A stretch of 64,000 nucleotides of DNA from Acidobacteriota bacterium (lineage in GTDB: Bacteria; Acidobacteriota; Blastocatellia; Pyrinomonadales; Pyrinomonadaceae). Made by a program: the position numbers and the translations under genes. How positions within the stretch are numbered: the stretch's first letter is position 1; every line of letters begins with the position of its first letter. Location: the NCBI GenBank assembly GCA_016703965.1, contig JADJBB010000025.1:62001-126000 (forward strand), given 5' to 3'. The notes under the pieces are model-generated. The model saw only the letters and a program-made list of their open reading frames with translations. It was not told the origin of the DNA and searched no databases. Positions 34,902 to 43,401 of the stretch are shown here, piece by piece.

Positions 34902-35040
34902 GCCCTCCTTCGTTTATGTCTACGGAGTTAGCTGCCGGGCTGGAAGCGAAGAAGTCTTCTTCTGAATATCAGATTAGCCCCGGATCGTTAAACTGCACGA
35001 CCTGTTGGTTCCCCCGTGCGATGAGTTAATAAACTGACCG
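34902..35040 (-). promoter_or_regulatory. c-di-AMP riboswitch (ydaO-yuaA class)
   Basis: Read on the minus strand the conserved blocks of the class occur in order: ACGGGGGAACCA, GGGGCTAATCTG, a variable hairpin, CCCGGCAGCTAACTCCG and TAGACATAAACGAAGGAG. The last two match the known c-di-AMP aptamer segments (GACAGCUAACUCCG and the GGCAAUAAAGGAAGGAG tail) nearly base for base. A promoter lies upstream and a terminator downstream. The next gene on this strand is the FAD oxidoreductase at 34637. This identification is from memory of the consensus; a covariance search would settle it. Confidence 0.88.
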
Positions 35041-35063
35041 CTTCGACGATCTATTTGACGAGA

Positions 35064-35092
35064 AGTGTAGCGAAATGAGTGACCAGAAGCAA
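35064..35092 (-). promoter_or_regulatory. Candidate promoter of the riboswitch operon
   Basis: TTGCTT (35087-35092) and TACACT (35064-35069) on the minus strand, 17 bases apart. The start would be near 35057, a few bases before the aptamer, as expected for a riboswitch leader. Confidence 0.55.
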
Positions 35093-35176
35093 GAAAATCA
35101 TTTGTGATGAATGGCGAGGGAAAGTATACGAAAAAGTCTTTACGAAATTCGCCCGGGTAAGATATGCTGAGACTCC

Positions 35177-36964
35177 ATGTCACCGATCACAATTACACTT
35201 ATCCTGTTGGTCGTCGCCATCATACTTTTTTCTACGGAAAGAATACCGGTCGACATCGTGGGCCTGCTTTTGGTTATGGCTCTCGTGTTTACACAGGTTT
35301 TGACCGCACAGCAGGCTCTTGCGGGGTTCGGAAACGATATAATAATTACTATCGGTGGCTTGTTCATCCTCGTTGGTGGGTTAGCTAAGACCGGGGTCGT
35401 CGACCTGATCGGCCGCCGCATGCACGGTATAGCCGGTGACAATGTCTTTATTCTAACGGCCCTTATTATGATCGCAGCGGCGGTTAGCGCTTCGGTTCTT
35501 AAAAATACGACGACGACAGCGATGTTCTTACCAATCGTAATTGGGCTAGCTGCAAAATCAAAAGTACCTACCTCCAAATTGCTCATGCCGCTTGCCTTTG
35601 GGGCGATCCTCGGCGGTAGCTGCACCCTGATTGGAACTTCAACCAATCTCGCAGTCAGCGGAACGATCCAGCGTTATGGCCTCGAACCTTTCTCGATGTT
35701 CGAGCTTGCACCTGTCGGAATTGTAACGCTGTGCGCGGGGACTATTTACATGCTCATCGTCGGACGAAAGCTGCTTCCATCCCGCGGAGTAGAGGAGTCT
35801 TTGACCGAGCAATATAAGATGCGCGAGTACATTTCGGAGCTGATCGTCTTACCGGATTCGCCATTGGTGGGCCAAACGATAAGCGAGGCTGACCTTAACC
35901 GGAGACTCGATCTCAACGTTCTTGGGATCATACGGACCGGCCAGAAGATAAATGCGCCGGGTGCGTCGGAACGAATACGGCGCCGTGATTCGTTGATCGT
36001 GGAAGGAGCGATAAGCGATATCCTGCGCGTCAAGGAAGAAGCGGGGCTGGAGATCAAACCAGATTTTTTGCTCTCCGACACTGAGCTCGAGGGTAATAAC
36101 GTCGAGTTGTTCGAGGTTCTTGTCGCCCGCAACTCTCGTTTGTCAGAACAAACTCTGAAAACGCTCGGTTTCCGCGAGCGTTATAACTTAACGGTACTGG
36201 CCATAAATCGTCACGGAAGGACATTCGTCAACAAACTGAGTGACGTAAGGCTTGCTTTTGGCGACGTCTTGCTCGTTCAGGGGAGGCGAACGGGAATCGA
36301 TGTCTTAGTAGGCGATAATGATGTCCTAATGCTCGAAGATCTTACGGACACCAATCCACGGATCGAAAAGCGTAAATGGGCGATATCAGCGTTTTTACTT
36401 TTTCTCGGCCTCTCGCTTTCACAGGTCATCACCGGCATCGAGGTCCCCTTACCAATTGCAGTGCTTTGCGGCGTAATGCTTTTACTTGCGACGAAAACCG
36501 TACATCATAACGAGATGTATTCGCTCGTGGGATTTCGCGTTCTTGTTCTAATCGCGTGCATGATGAGTTTTGGCGTTGCAATGGAAACTACCGGGGCCGA
36601 CAAGATGCTGGCCGATATTATTAATTTACAACTTGGTCAATTTGGTCCGACGGCGGTTCTTGCAGGCTTTTTCGTCTTGACTGTCATTCTAACCCAGCCA
36701 ATGTCAAATCAGGCCGCTGCCTTGGTCGTGCTGCCGGTCGCGGTGAAATCAGCCATCGCCCTTGGTGTCAATCCAAGAACCTTCATCATTGCCATCACAT
36801 ATGCGGCGAGTTTCTCGTTTATCACGCCTCTTGAACCAGCTTCGGTTCTTGTCTACACCCCTGGCCGTTACCGGTTTCTGGACTTCGTAAAGGTAGGTAC
36901 CGCTTTAACGGTGATCGTCTTTATTGTCACTCTGGTACTCGTGCCGATAATCTGGCCATTGTGA
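35177..36964 (+). CDS. SLC13-family permease with paired RCK_C domains (paralogue)
   Basis: 595 residues, similar in layout to the gene at 6493. The first membrane half has R-I-P-V-D-I-V-G-L and K-N-T-T-T-T-A-M-F-L, then G-G-S-C-T-L-I-G-T-S-T-N-L. Two RCK_C modules (about 205-375) carry L-V-G-Q-T-I-S-E and G-D-V-L-L-V-Q-G. The second half has Q-P-M-S-N-Q-A-A-A. The carrier moves an anion with Na+ or H+; the substrate is unknown. It is divergent from the c-di-AMP riboswitch operon, and its RCK_C domains belong to a fold that in other transporters binds c-di-AMP, so shared control is thinkable but not shown. Confidence 0.88.
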   Translation: MSPITITLILLVVAIILFSTERIPVDIVGLLLVMALVFTQVLTAQQALAGFGNDIIITIGGLFILVGGLAKTGVVDLIGRRMHGIAGDNVFILTALIMIAAAVSASVLKNTTTTAMFLPIVIGLAAKSKVPTSKLLMPLAFGAILGGSCTLIGTSTNLAVSGTIQRYGLEPFSMFELAPVGIVTLCAGTIYMLIVGRKLLPSRGVEESLTEQYKMREYISELIVLPDSPLVGQTISEADLNRRLDLNVLGIIRTGQKINAPGASERIRRRDSLIVEGAISDILRVKEEAGLEIKPDFLLSDTELEGNNVELFEVLVARNSRLSEQTLKTLGFRERYNLTVLAINRHGRTFVNKLSDVRLAFGDVLLVQGRRTGIDVLVGDNDVLMLEDLTDTNPRIEKRKWAISAFLLFLGLSLSQVITGIEVPLPIAVLCGVMLLLATKTVHHNEMYSLVGFRVLVLIACMMSFGVAMETTGADKMLADIINLQLGQFGPTAVLAGFFVLTVILTQPMSNQAAALVVLPVAVKSAIALGVNPRTFIIAITYAASFSFITPLEPASVLVYTPGRYRFLDFVKVGTALTVIVFIVTLVLVPIIWPL

Positions 36965-36971
36965 AGCAGGA

Positions 36972-37658
36972 CTAGAACTTGATCTTCCACCCGGTACCCA
37001 GCACATGGCTGACAGCAGGGTGCGAAAAATTGTCGTCCTGCCGCAGATAGTAGAGATCGACTGACAGCTTCTTCGTCAGAGTTTTATTTACGCCAAGAGA
37101 GAGGCGGTTTCGCGAGAAGCGGCCTGATGCCGAATCGTAAAATGGCTCTTCGGTGACGTAAACTTTGAGTCCCTTGACCCAGCGATCCGGCAGGTGTTTA
37201 TCTACTGTAACGGACGGCCGATATCGCCATGTATTGCCGCTCGCACGGTGCCGATATTCGATTTGGCTGCGATGAGTGAGGCCGAATGATCTTGTTGGAA
37301 AACGGTAGGTTACGCCGAGGCTTAATCGGTCTTCCCGTTTGAATACGCCGGCGGAATTGCGGGTCTGAATAAATAGATACGCTGGAGCGATCGACACGCT
37401 CTTGTTTGGCTTGAAAATAAATCCACCGCCTACGCGGCCCTCGTGCAGGGTAGTGACGTTTTTATCAAAGCGAAAAGTGACCGGAATGTAAAGATCGACC
37501 TTTTTGTTAAGCGGAACAGTCACACTCAAATCGTTCCACGACTGGATATCGTCATCGTCGACTGGTGTCGGCGTCGGGGTTTGGGCGACTGCGGCCTGGG
37601 CCGTCATCGCGATGAGCGCGATGAGCGCGATGAGCAATAAATATTTGAAAAATTGCAT
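36972..37658 (-). CDS. DUF2490 outer-membrane beta-barrel-like protein
   Basis: 228 residues. The signal peptide contains a tandem L-I-A-L-I-A-L-I-A-M stretch encoded by a 9-bp DNA repeat and is cut near A-V-A-Q. A T-P-T-P-T-P linker follows. The rest is amphipathic beta strands (for example R-F-S-R-N-R-L-S-L-G-V) and ends in Phe, the usual outer-membrane assembly signal. The pattern matches DUF2490, whose function is unknown. It ends 7 bases from the convergent permease stop. Three TGTTAC half-sites lie just upstream of its start at 37691. Confidence 0.82.
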   Translation of the reverse strand: MQFFKYLLLIALIALIAMTAQAAVAQTPTPTPVDDDDIQSWNDLSVTVPLNKKVDLYIPVTFRFDKNVTTLHEGRVGGGFIFKPNKSVSIAPAYLFIQTRNSAGVFKREDRLSLGVTYRFPTRSFGLTHRSQIEYRHRASGNTWRYRPSVTVDKHLPDRWVKGLKVYVTEEPFYDSASGRFSRNRLSLGVNKTLTKKLSVDLYYLRQDDNFSHPAVSHVLGTGWKIKF

Positions 37659-37690
37659 TCCGTAGACATCCGGTCAAAAACCGCCGAAGA

Positions 37691-37719
37691 TGTTACAGAA
37701 GTGTAACGAAAATGTTACA
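37691..37719. promoter_or_regulatory. Three TGTTACA/TGTAACG half-sites at 11-bp phase
   Basis: TGTTACA at 37691, the inverted TGTAAC at 37702 and TGTTACA at 37713, each 11 bases from the next. They sit about 33-60 bases upstream of the DUF2490 start. The even phasing places all on one face of the helix, as for a repressor or activator dimer array. Confidence 0.5.
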
Positions 37720-37743
37720 AAACTCAAAAGGGTTGCGACAATT

Positions 37744-38733
37744 CTAGACTTTTGATCTGGGAATGCGGACGCGGATGGCGTTGGGAACCACTTGGTAAAC
37801 GGCCGGGAGTCTGCCCGGCATTTCGCCGTCGGTTTCGAGCAGGATCTCGTGAGATGGATCGAGAGCCGAGACCTCGATCTTTTTAGCCAGTGTGCTGTTA
37901 ACCTCGTTGATGCTGAGGTGCGTGCCCTTGTAGAGTGAATAGGCGTTAAAAATGATCTTAGCCGTGCTCATATCGCCAACGTTGATGACATCGAGCAGTC
38001 CATCGTTGATCTTGGCGTCCGGGGCGATCATCATTCCACCGCCGAAAAATCGGGAGTTGGCGATGCAGAGACAAAGTGTTTGCATCGTGTGTTCGTCGCC
38101 ATCGTCGATCCTGACCCGAACTGTCGCGGCGTCCGGGGCAATAACTTCCTGAAGGGCCGACATGGCAAAATTCGCTTTTCCGCGAAGTCCTTCGATCGGC
38201 ATCCAGTCAAAGATCTTCGTGCTTTTCACGCGTTTTATTACCGAAGCAGCTAGCCCGACCGACGAGATATTGAGAAAGTATCGGCTCACGGTCTCGCCGT
38301 CATGGTCCTGAAACGAAACAAGCCCCGCGTCCATCAATCTTGTCTCGCCGTTGCGAAGAGCAACCGCGGCCTCGCGATTGGACAGCGGAAGCCCGAGTGT
38401 ACGCCGAAGATCGCCGCCTGTTCCCGACGGCAAAACGCCGAGTTCGACGTCCTTGCCTGACCTGAGAATGCCGTTTGCGACCTCATTTATCGTGCCATCA
38501 CCGCCGCAGGCAATGATAAACTTACGACCCTCTCGAGATGCGCGTTCCGCGATAGTGATCCCATCACCCGGTGATTTTGTAAAGGCAACAGTGAACGGCC
38601 CGAAATGAGCCCGCAACTCACTCGCCGTCAACGACCATTTCTCACGCGTCGCCCCCGAAGCCGATTTCGGATTAACGATGATCAGCGGCAGCGTAGAGTC
38701 AGATGATGAAGTTTTATCAGACGATCTTGCCAA
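37744..38733 (-). CDS. Diacylglycerol kinase-family lipid kinase
   Basis: 329 residues with the DAGK catalytic domain: N-P-K-S-A-S-G at the N-terminus, C-G-G-D-G-T-I-N-E-V-A-N (nucleotide loop, GGDG) and G-V-L-P-S-G-T-G-G-D-L. The C-terminal half contains F-F-G-G-G-M, S-T-A-K-I and E-T-D-G-E. The enzyme phosphorylates diacylglycerol or another lipid at the inner membrane. This class includes YegS and BmrU. It is not obviously linked to the DUF2490 gene 85 bases away on the same strand. Confidence 0.9.
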   Translation of the reverse strand: MARSSDKTSSSDSTLPLIIVNPKSASGATREKWSLTASELRAHFGPFTVAFTKSPGDGITIAERASREGRKFIIACGGDGTINEVANGILRSGKDVELGVLPSGTGGDLRRTLGLPLSNREAAVALRNGETRLMDAGLVSFQDHDGETVSRYFLNISSVGLAASVIKRVKSTKIFDWMPIEGLRGKANFAMSALQEVIAPDAATVRVRIDDGDEHTMQTLCLCIANSRFFGGGMMIAPDAKINDGLLDVINVGDMSTAKIIFNAYSLYKGTHLSINEVNSTLAKKIEVSALDPSHEILLETDGEMPGRLPAVYQVVPNAIRVRIPRSKV

Positions 38734-38741
38734 AATGATAA

Positions 38742-38771
38742 AGAGTTCGGAACGATAACGGTCCGAACTCT
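38742..38771 (-). terminator. Hairpin between aminopeptidase and lipid kinase genes
   Basis: AGAGTTCGGA at 38742-38751 pairs with TCCGAACTCT at 38762-38771. The tail on the minus strand is only moderately T-rich (TTTATCATTTT), so it is a plausible terminator of the aminopeptidase gene. Confidence 0.55.
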
Positions 38772-38805
38772 AGCTTACAGTTTGAGTTAGATTTTGTCTT
38801 GTAGC

Positions 38806-40377
38806 TTAATGGCTGCGATCGACCATCGCGGTTGCCTGATCCACAAAAATGCTCGGCTTGATACGCTTACTCAAGGTCACCTGCTTCGGAGCAACTGCCA
38901 TAAACGCCTCGATATCAGCCATCGAGCGGGGAAGTTTGCCTGACATCCATTCAACACCGGTTTCGGTGACAAGCATGTCGTCTTCGATACGGACGCCGAT
39001 GTTTTTGTATTTTTCGAACGCGGGGCGGACCTTTGCGATGAAGGCTTTGTTTTCCGGGGTATCCTTAAGATTGTCGAGAGCGTCTTCGCGGATGTAGATA
39101 CCGGGTTCGTTGGTGAAGACCATCCCGGGCTTCAGCGGGCCGCTGTAGCTGCCGACGTCGTGAACGTTCATTCCGATCCAATGCCCGAGCCCGTGCATGA
39201 ACCAGATGCCGGATTGGTTCGATTTCAGGTCGGTTACGAGGCCGAGTTTGAAAAGGCCTTCGTTGATCGTCGTGCGGGCGATCGTACTGAGCTGGCCGAA
39301 TGTCACGCCGGGTTTTGTCGCCTTCGCAACTGCTTCCTGAGCGTCGAAAACGATCTGATAGATCTCGGCCTGTTCCTTTGAGAATTTGCCGTTGACCGGG
39401 AAGGTTCGTGTGATGTCCGCGGTGTAATGTTCATATTCCGCGGCGGCGTCGATCAGCAGAACATCGCCTTTTTTGACCGGGCCCTGGGATTCCTCGTAAT
39501 GAAGCGTTGTCGCATTTGCCCCGCAGCCGACGATCGACGGATAGCCCCAGTTGTCGGCATTTCGGCGTCGGAAAGTGTATTCGAGCTCGGCATGAACTTG
39601 ATATTCCCACTCGGCACGCCCAACCACCGCCATTGCTCGCATGTGAGCTTCGGTCGAAATATCGACTGCGTGCTGCAGTATTTTCAGCTCATAAGGCGAT
39701 TTGATCAGTCGAAGCTCGGCGAACATCGGCTGAGCATTCACGATCTTGAGGCCCGCCGCCGATCTGGCAAATTGGTTTTCCTGCGCGAATTCGCGAAGCC
39801 CGTCCCCATCACGCTCGCCGTCCGGCAGAAGCATGTAGATCGATTCCGGAGCGGCCGAGATCGCAACTTTTCCATCCTTTGATGCGAACGGGCCTTTGGC
39901 TTTCACGGCGTCGAGAAAAGCCGTCACTTCCGACGAGTCAACGATCGTTTTCAGCCCCGATATCGCTGTTACCTCTTCCCGCGAATACATTTTGCCGTTC
40001 CAAGTCTCCTGTGCGGGAACGCGTTTCGGAATGAACAAGGTCTCGCTGACCTTTGCACCATCTTTCGTGATCACGAGCGTCGCATTCTTCTGCTTCAACC
40101 CGGTTAGGTAAAAGAGGTTATTCTCCTGACGAAATACATAATCCACGTCATTCGTATAAAGTCGCGGCTCGGCACTGAACAAGATCATCATGCTCTTATC
40201 CGCCATCTTCGCGGCAACCGCGGCACGGCGTCGAGCAAGCTCAGCATGACGTTCCGCATCGGTAAACTGCGGTGCTTTTGGCGTAACAATGAGCGACGTT
40301 GGACCAGCAATTTTTGTGACAGGGAAAGCCGGAACGGCGATCGTTAGTAGAAGAACGAGCGAAGTGATGATTCTCAT
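38806..40377 (-). CDS. Secreted Xaa-Pro aminopeptidase (M24, aminopeptidase P)
   Basis: 523 residues. A signal peptide is present (L-V-L-L-L-T-I-A-V-P-A). The N-terminal creatinase-like domain leads to the pita-bread catalytic domain. Metal ligands are visible: Asp in L-I-D-A-A and Asp in H-Y-T-A-D-I-T-R-T-F, His in H-G-L-G-H-W-I-G and in N-V-H-D-V-G, Glu in N-E-P-G-I-Y and Glu in G-V-R-I-E-D-D. It removes N-terminal residues before proline, in the periplasm. Its start overlaps the end of the NHL/M23-like gene by 4 bases (ATGA), so the two are translated together. Confidence 0.95.
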   Translation of the reverse strand: MRIITSLVLLLTIAVPAFPVTKIAGPTSLIVTPKAPQFTDAERHAELARRRAAVAAKMADKSMMILFSAEPRLYTNDVDYVFRQENNLFYLTGLKQKNATLVITKDGAKVSETLFIPKRVPAQETWNGKMYSREEVTAISGLKTIVDSSEVTAFLDAVKAKGPFASKDGKVAISAAPESIYMLLPDGERDGDGLREFAQENQFARSAAGLKIVNAQPMFAELRLIKSPYELKILQHAVDISTEAHMRAMAVVGRAEWEYQVHAELEYTFRRRNADNWGYPSIVGCGANATTLHYEESQGPVKKGDVLLIDAAAEYEHYTADITRTFPVNGKFSKEQAEIYQIVFDAQEAVAKATKPGVTFGQLSTIARTTINEGLFKLGLVTDLKSNQSGIWFMHGLGHWIGMNVHDVGSYSGPLKPGMVFTNEPGIYIREDALDNLKDTPENKAFIAKVRPAFEKYKNIGVRIEDDMLVTETGVEWMSGKLPRSMADIEAFMAVAPKQVTLSKRIKPSIFVDQATAMVDRSH

Positions 40378-42419
40378 TTATTTACCTCAAATTCAATTTC
40401 TTTTGACGCGACATTACCAAAATAATCCGCCGCGAATACACGAATACCGTGATTACCATTCGATAGAGCGGAAATGTCCAGAAACTCTTCCCTAAATTCT
40501 TCACCCTCCACAAAATTCGTGACGATGTAGTTAAATATCGTCTCGCCGGTCGCTCCCGAGTGGCTTTTGTCGGCATAGACAAATCTGACCGCCGCGTTGG
40601 GCGGCATTCGGTCAAACTTTATGGTCCATTTTGGCTCGCCGATCGGATTTTTAGCTGCGTCGAGCAGTTGATAGCCGAGCTTGTAAACGCCGAGCCGTCT
40701 GCGGTCCGAGTTGCCGTCGACCTGATCGTAGGCTTTGACGACGATCCGTGTATTTCCTGTGAGTTTAATACGTGGATTTTGAGCTGAGGTTTCGACCAGA
40801 TTCCAATTCTGGTCATAAATCGAAACTTTTTCTATCACGGGAGCCCGAGAATCCGCCACTCCGGGCAATGTTAGAGCGTCGAGTGCGTTCATTTCCGAGC
40901 CGCTGCGGCCCGCGATGAGGTGGACGTGGTTCATCGAGTTAAGCGTGCCGATCGGCTCGCCCGCCTTGAATTTCGCACCTCGTGGGACGCGAACGCCGGA
41001 GAGTTTTCCGGTGTTGTCCTTCTCGAACAGAAATCGCTCATCGCCGAAGGGAATCGAGCTGTCGCTTCGCCCAAGCCGGATGTGAATGTAACCCATCGTT
41101 GGCATTCGAATGAGTTCGCGGAGCGTCGCAAAATTCTCGGCTGCGATCGGACGCAGAACCTTTTCATCACGGACGAATCGTGCAGTTTCGCCGTAGCTAC
41201 CGGCAATGTCGAGGCCGTTGTGAAACCAGACCTGCTCGTTTGCAGCGTTCACTTCACCCCGAACCTCGCCAAGCGTTCCGGCGATATCGCGTTTCGCGGC
41301 CGGCGGATCGTACGGCCACCGAGCGGGAGCGGCGGTGCGAAATTCCTCAGGTTTGTCACGAAGTGCATTGATCTCTTCAGCCGTGATCTCGTGGCCGTTC
41401 GATGTCGCGGCGATCCTTCGAATCAAGCGGTTCTCGCTGTCGGCCACGATCAAACTACCTTCACTATCGATCGCCAGTCCCGACGGCCGATTGAATCTCG
41501 CTCTCGACTTTATCCCGTCTTTTAGCCCGCGTTGATCGCTCGTGACTGTGCTGACGAGAGCGAACGTCCCGCCGCCGATCTTTCGCACGGCATTGCCGTC
41601 GGTGACGTAGATCGTACCGAATTTATCGGCCGCAACGCCTGTCGGCTGAAAGAAAACGGCCGACAAAAGCGAACCGTCAACCAGATCGCCGCTGCCGTTT
41701 CCGGCGAGCGTCCAAACGCGGCCGTCGGGTTCGACGACGCGAATGCGGCCGTTCCCGGTGTCCGCAACGACGAGCTTGTCGCCCCAATTGGAAATGCCCG
41801 AGGGCGTATCGAATCTCGCCGCCCCGCCGATGCCGTCGCCAAAGCCTTTTTCACCGCCGGCGAGCGTTCTGACATTTCCGTTCTCGATCACACGAATTCG
41901 ATCGTTGTAGGTGTCAGCGACAAAGATCTTGCCGTCGGCAGCAGCTACGGCGATCGGTGCGTGAAGCAATGCTGTTTTCGCGTCGCCATCGGCGAATCCT
42001 GAACGGTTTTCAGTTCCGGCAAGCATGGTCACGGAGCCTTTGGCATCGATCGACTTGATCGTATGCGAACCCGGATCAGCGACTATCAGATTTCCCGCGT
42101 TGTCGAACGCGATCCCGGAAGGCGTCTCCAGCCCCGACGCAAAAACCGTAAACGAATCGCCGTTCACCGCCCAGATCTTGCCATTCTGCCCGTCTGATAT
42201 GTAAACGGTCGAACCCTTCACCGATATTCCAAAAGGCTCGCCGATCTCGCCCTTTAGTCCGGCGATGGTCGAAATGTATTGCAAGGGCTGTTCGCCGCCG
42301 CTGCGGGGAAATAAGTACCAGAGCATAAGAGCCAGCGAACCGAGCATGATAAATGCCGCGGCGATGGCGAATATTGAGTTTCTGACAGTGAGTTTTTTCC
42401 GAATACGGGGTGAATTCAT
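40374..42419 (-). CDS. NHL beta-propeller protein with M23-like C-terminal domain
   Basis: 681 residues. One membrane helix lies at about 14-36, so the protein is probably anchored and faces the periplasm. Residues about 50-350 hold a series of NHL repeats (P-S-G-I-A-F-D-N-A-G-N-L-I-V-A-D, then I-F-V-A-D-T-Y-N-D-R-I-R-V-I). Residues about 400-530 look like a peptidase-M23-like fold with F-H-N-G-L-D-I and N-H-V-H-L, lacking part of the usual metal set. A beta-sandwich end follows. It is coupled to the aminopeptidase P gene by an ATGA overlap. The catalytic state of the M23-like part is doubtful. Confidence 0.8.
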   Translation of the reverse strand: MNSPRIRKKLTVRNSIFAIAAAFIMLGSLALMLWYLFPRSGGEQPLQYISTIAGLKGEIGEPFGISVKGSTVYISDGQNGKIWAVNGDSFTVFASGLETPSGIAFDNAGNLIVADPGSHTIKSIDAKGSVTMLAGTENRSGFADGDAKTALLHAPIAVAAADGKIFVADTYNDRIRVIENGNVRTLAGGEKGFGDGIGGAARFDTPSGISNWGDKLVVADTGNGRIRVVEPDGRVWTLAGNGSGDLVDGSLLSAVFFQPTGVAADKFGTIYVTDGNAVRKIGGGTFALVSTVTSDQRGLKDGIKSRARFNRPSGLAIDSEGSLIVADSENRLIRRIAATSNGHEITAEEINALRDKPEEFRTAAPARWPYDPPAAKRDIAGTLGEVRGEVNAANEQVWFHNGLDIAGSYGETARFVRDEKVLRPIAAENFATLRELIRMPTMGYIHIRLGRSDSSIPFGDERFLFEKDNTGKLSGVRVPRGAKFKAGEPIGTLNSMNHVHLIAGRSGSEMNALDALTLPGVADSRAPVIEKVSIYDQNWNLVETSAQNPRIKLTGNTRIVVKAYDQVDGNSDRRRLGVYKLGYQLLDAAKNPIGEPKWTIKFDRMPPNAAVRFVYADKSHSGATGETIFNYIVTNFVEGEEFREEFLDISALSNGNHGIRVFAADYFGNVASKEIEFEVNK

Positions 42420-42642
42420 AGTTCGTTCGGACTTTGGATTGTGAGATGCACAAGCCCGCGCGTGAGCAATGGCGATTCGCGAACGTCGGTTCGTGTCGAT
42501 CGTCGCGACATTAAATAGGTTTAAGTAAGTCGTCCTCGCTTACTCGCGAAGCTCCGGGAAAAAAGAAAAATCTTGGTAAAAAAATCCCGCTTCTGTTACT
42601 ATATCGGCACAGCAATTATTTCGAAAATCAGGAGTTAACATT

Positions 42643-43284
42643 ATGTTTTCATTACAGGATCTGCTTGGCCAGGACCAGGGAAATCAGGCAGTCGATCAGA
42701 TCAGCCAGACAGTCGGTGCGGATAATTCGATGGTAAATTCAGCCATTCAGATGGCTTTGCCGGCACTCATCAACGGCCTCGCAAGCAACGCGGCAACGCC
42801 CGAAGGTGCCGAGAGCCTCAATACCGCCCTCGAACAGGATCACAGCGGCGGCGGTGTTCTCGATAATCTGGGCGGCCTCGCCGGAATGATCTTCGGCGGC
42901 CAGCAGGAAGCAGCTCCGCCGCCGCGTCAGGCCGATGCGGGCGGCATTTTGGGCCACATTCTAGGCGGCAGCCAGGGGCAGGTCGCTCAGGAAGTCAGCC
43001 AGAAATCCGGATTGAACATGGGCCAGGTCGCTCAGATCCTGATGTTCCTCGCTCCGATCGTGATGGGCTATCTCGGCAAACAAAAACAAGAGCAGGGCGT
43101 TCAGGCAGATGGGCTCGGTGGCTTGCTTGGCAGTTTGCTCGGCGGCGGCCAACAGGCGGCTCCGCAGGCTTCATCGGGCAACGCGATGATCGATATGGCG
43201 TCGAATATGCTCGACAGCGACCACGACGGCAGTGCCATGGATGACATCGCCTCGATGGCATTCAAATATATGACCGGTAAGTAA
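42643..43284 (+). CDS. DUF937 protein, glycine/glutamine-rich
   Basis: 213 residues. The ATG has an AGGAGT ribosome site. Two DUF937-type modules are visible: the first with M-V-N-S-A-I-Q-M-A-L-P-A-L-I-N-G-L, the second with G-Q-V-A-Q-I-L-M-F-L-A-P-I-V-M. They are joined by Gly/Gln/Ala-rich linkers (for example L-G-G-L-L-G-S-L-L-G-G-G). Near the end D-S-D-H-D-G-S-A-M-D-D resembles an EF-hand-like calcium loop. No signal peptide. Function unknown; similar proteins are abundant in many bacteria. The 18-bp inverted repeat right after the stop may end its transcript. Confidence 0.85.
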   Translation: MFSLQDLLGQDQGNQAVDQISQTVGADNSMVNSAIQMALPALINGLASNAATPEGAESLNTALEQDHSGGGVLDNLGGLAGMIFGGQQEAAPPPRQADAGGILGHILGGSQGQVAQEVSQKSGLNMGQVAQILMFLAPIVMGYLGKQKQEQGVQADGLGGLLGSLLGGGQQAAPQASSGNAMIDMASNMLDSDHDGSAMDDIASMAFKYMTGK

Positions 43285-43288
43285 AAGT

Positions 43289-43379
43289 TTGTGGTTTCGG
43301 AAGCGAAGGAGTATTCGTGAGATCAACCTAAAAGCAACCAGCCGAAAAGTTGAAGGCTTGATCGCTTCCGAAACCACAA
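43289..43379. repeat. 18-bp perfect inverted repeat with 55-base centre
   Basis: TTGTGGTTTCGGAAGCGA at 43289-43306 and its exact reverse complement at 43362-43379. The following bases are CT-rich with a run of five T. It can act as a long-looped terminator of the DUF937 gene, or be the ends of a small inserted element. It lies 22 bases before copy B of the dispersed repeat. Confidence 0.75.
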
Positions 43380-43401
43380 CGCTCTCTTTTTGGCCATCTC
43401 T

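Noticed and set aside
34974..35183. Minus-strand frame of 69 codons overlapping the riboswitch
   Set aside because: The region is explained by the aptamer and its promoter; no ribosome site or family signal is seen.
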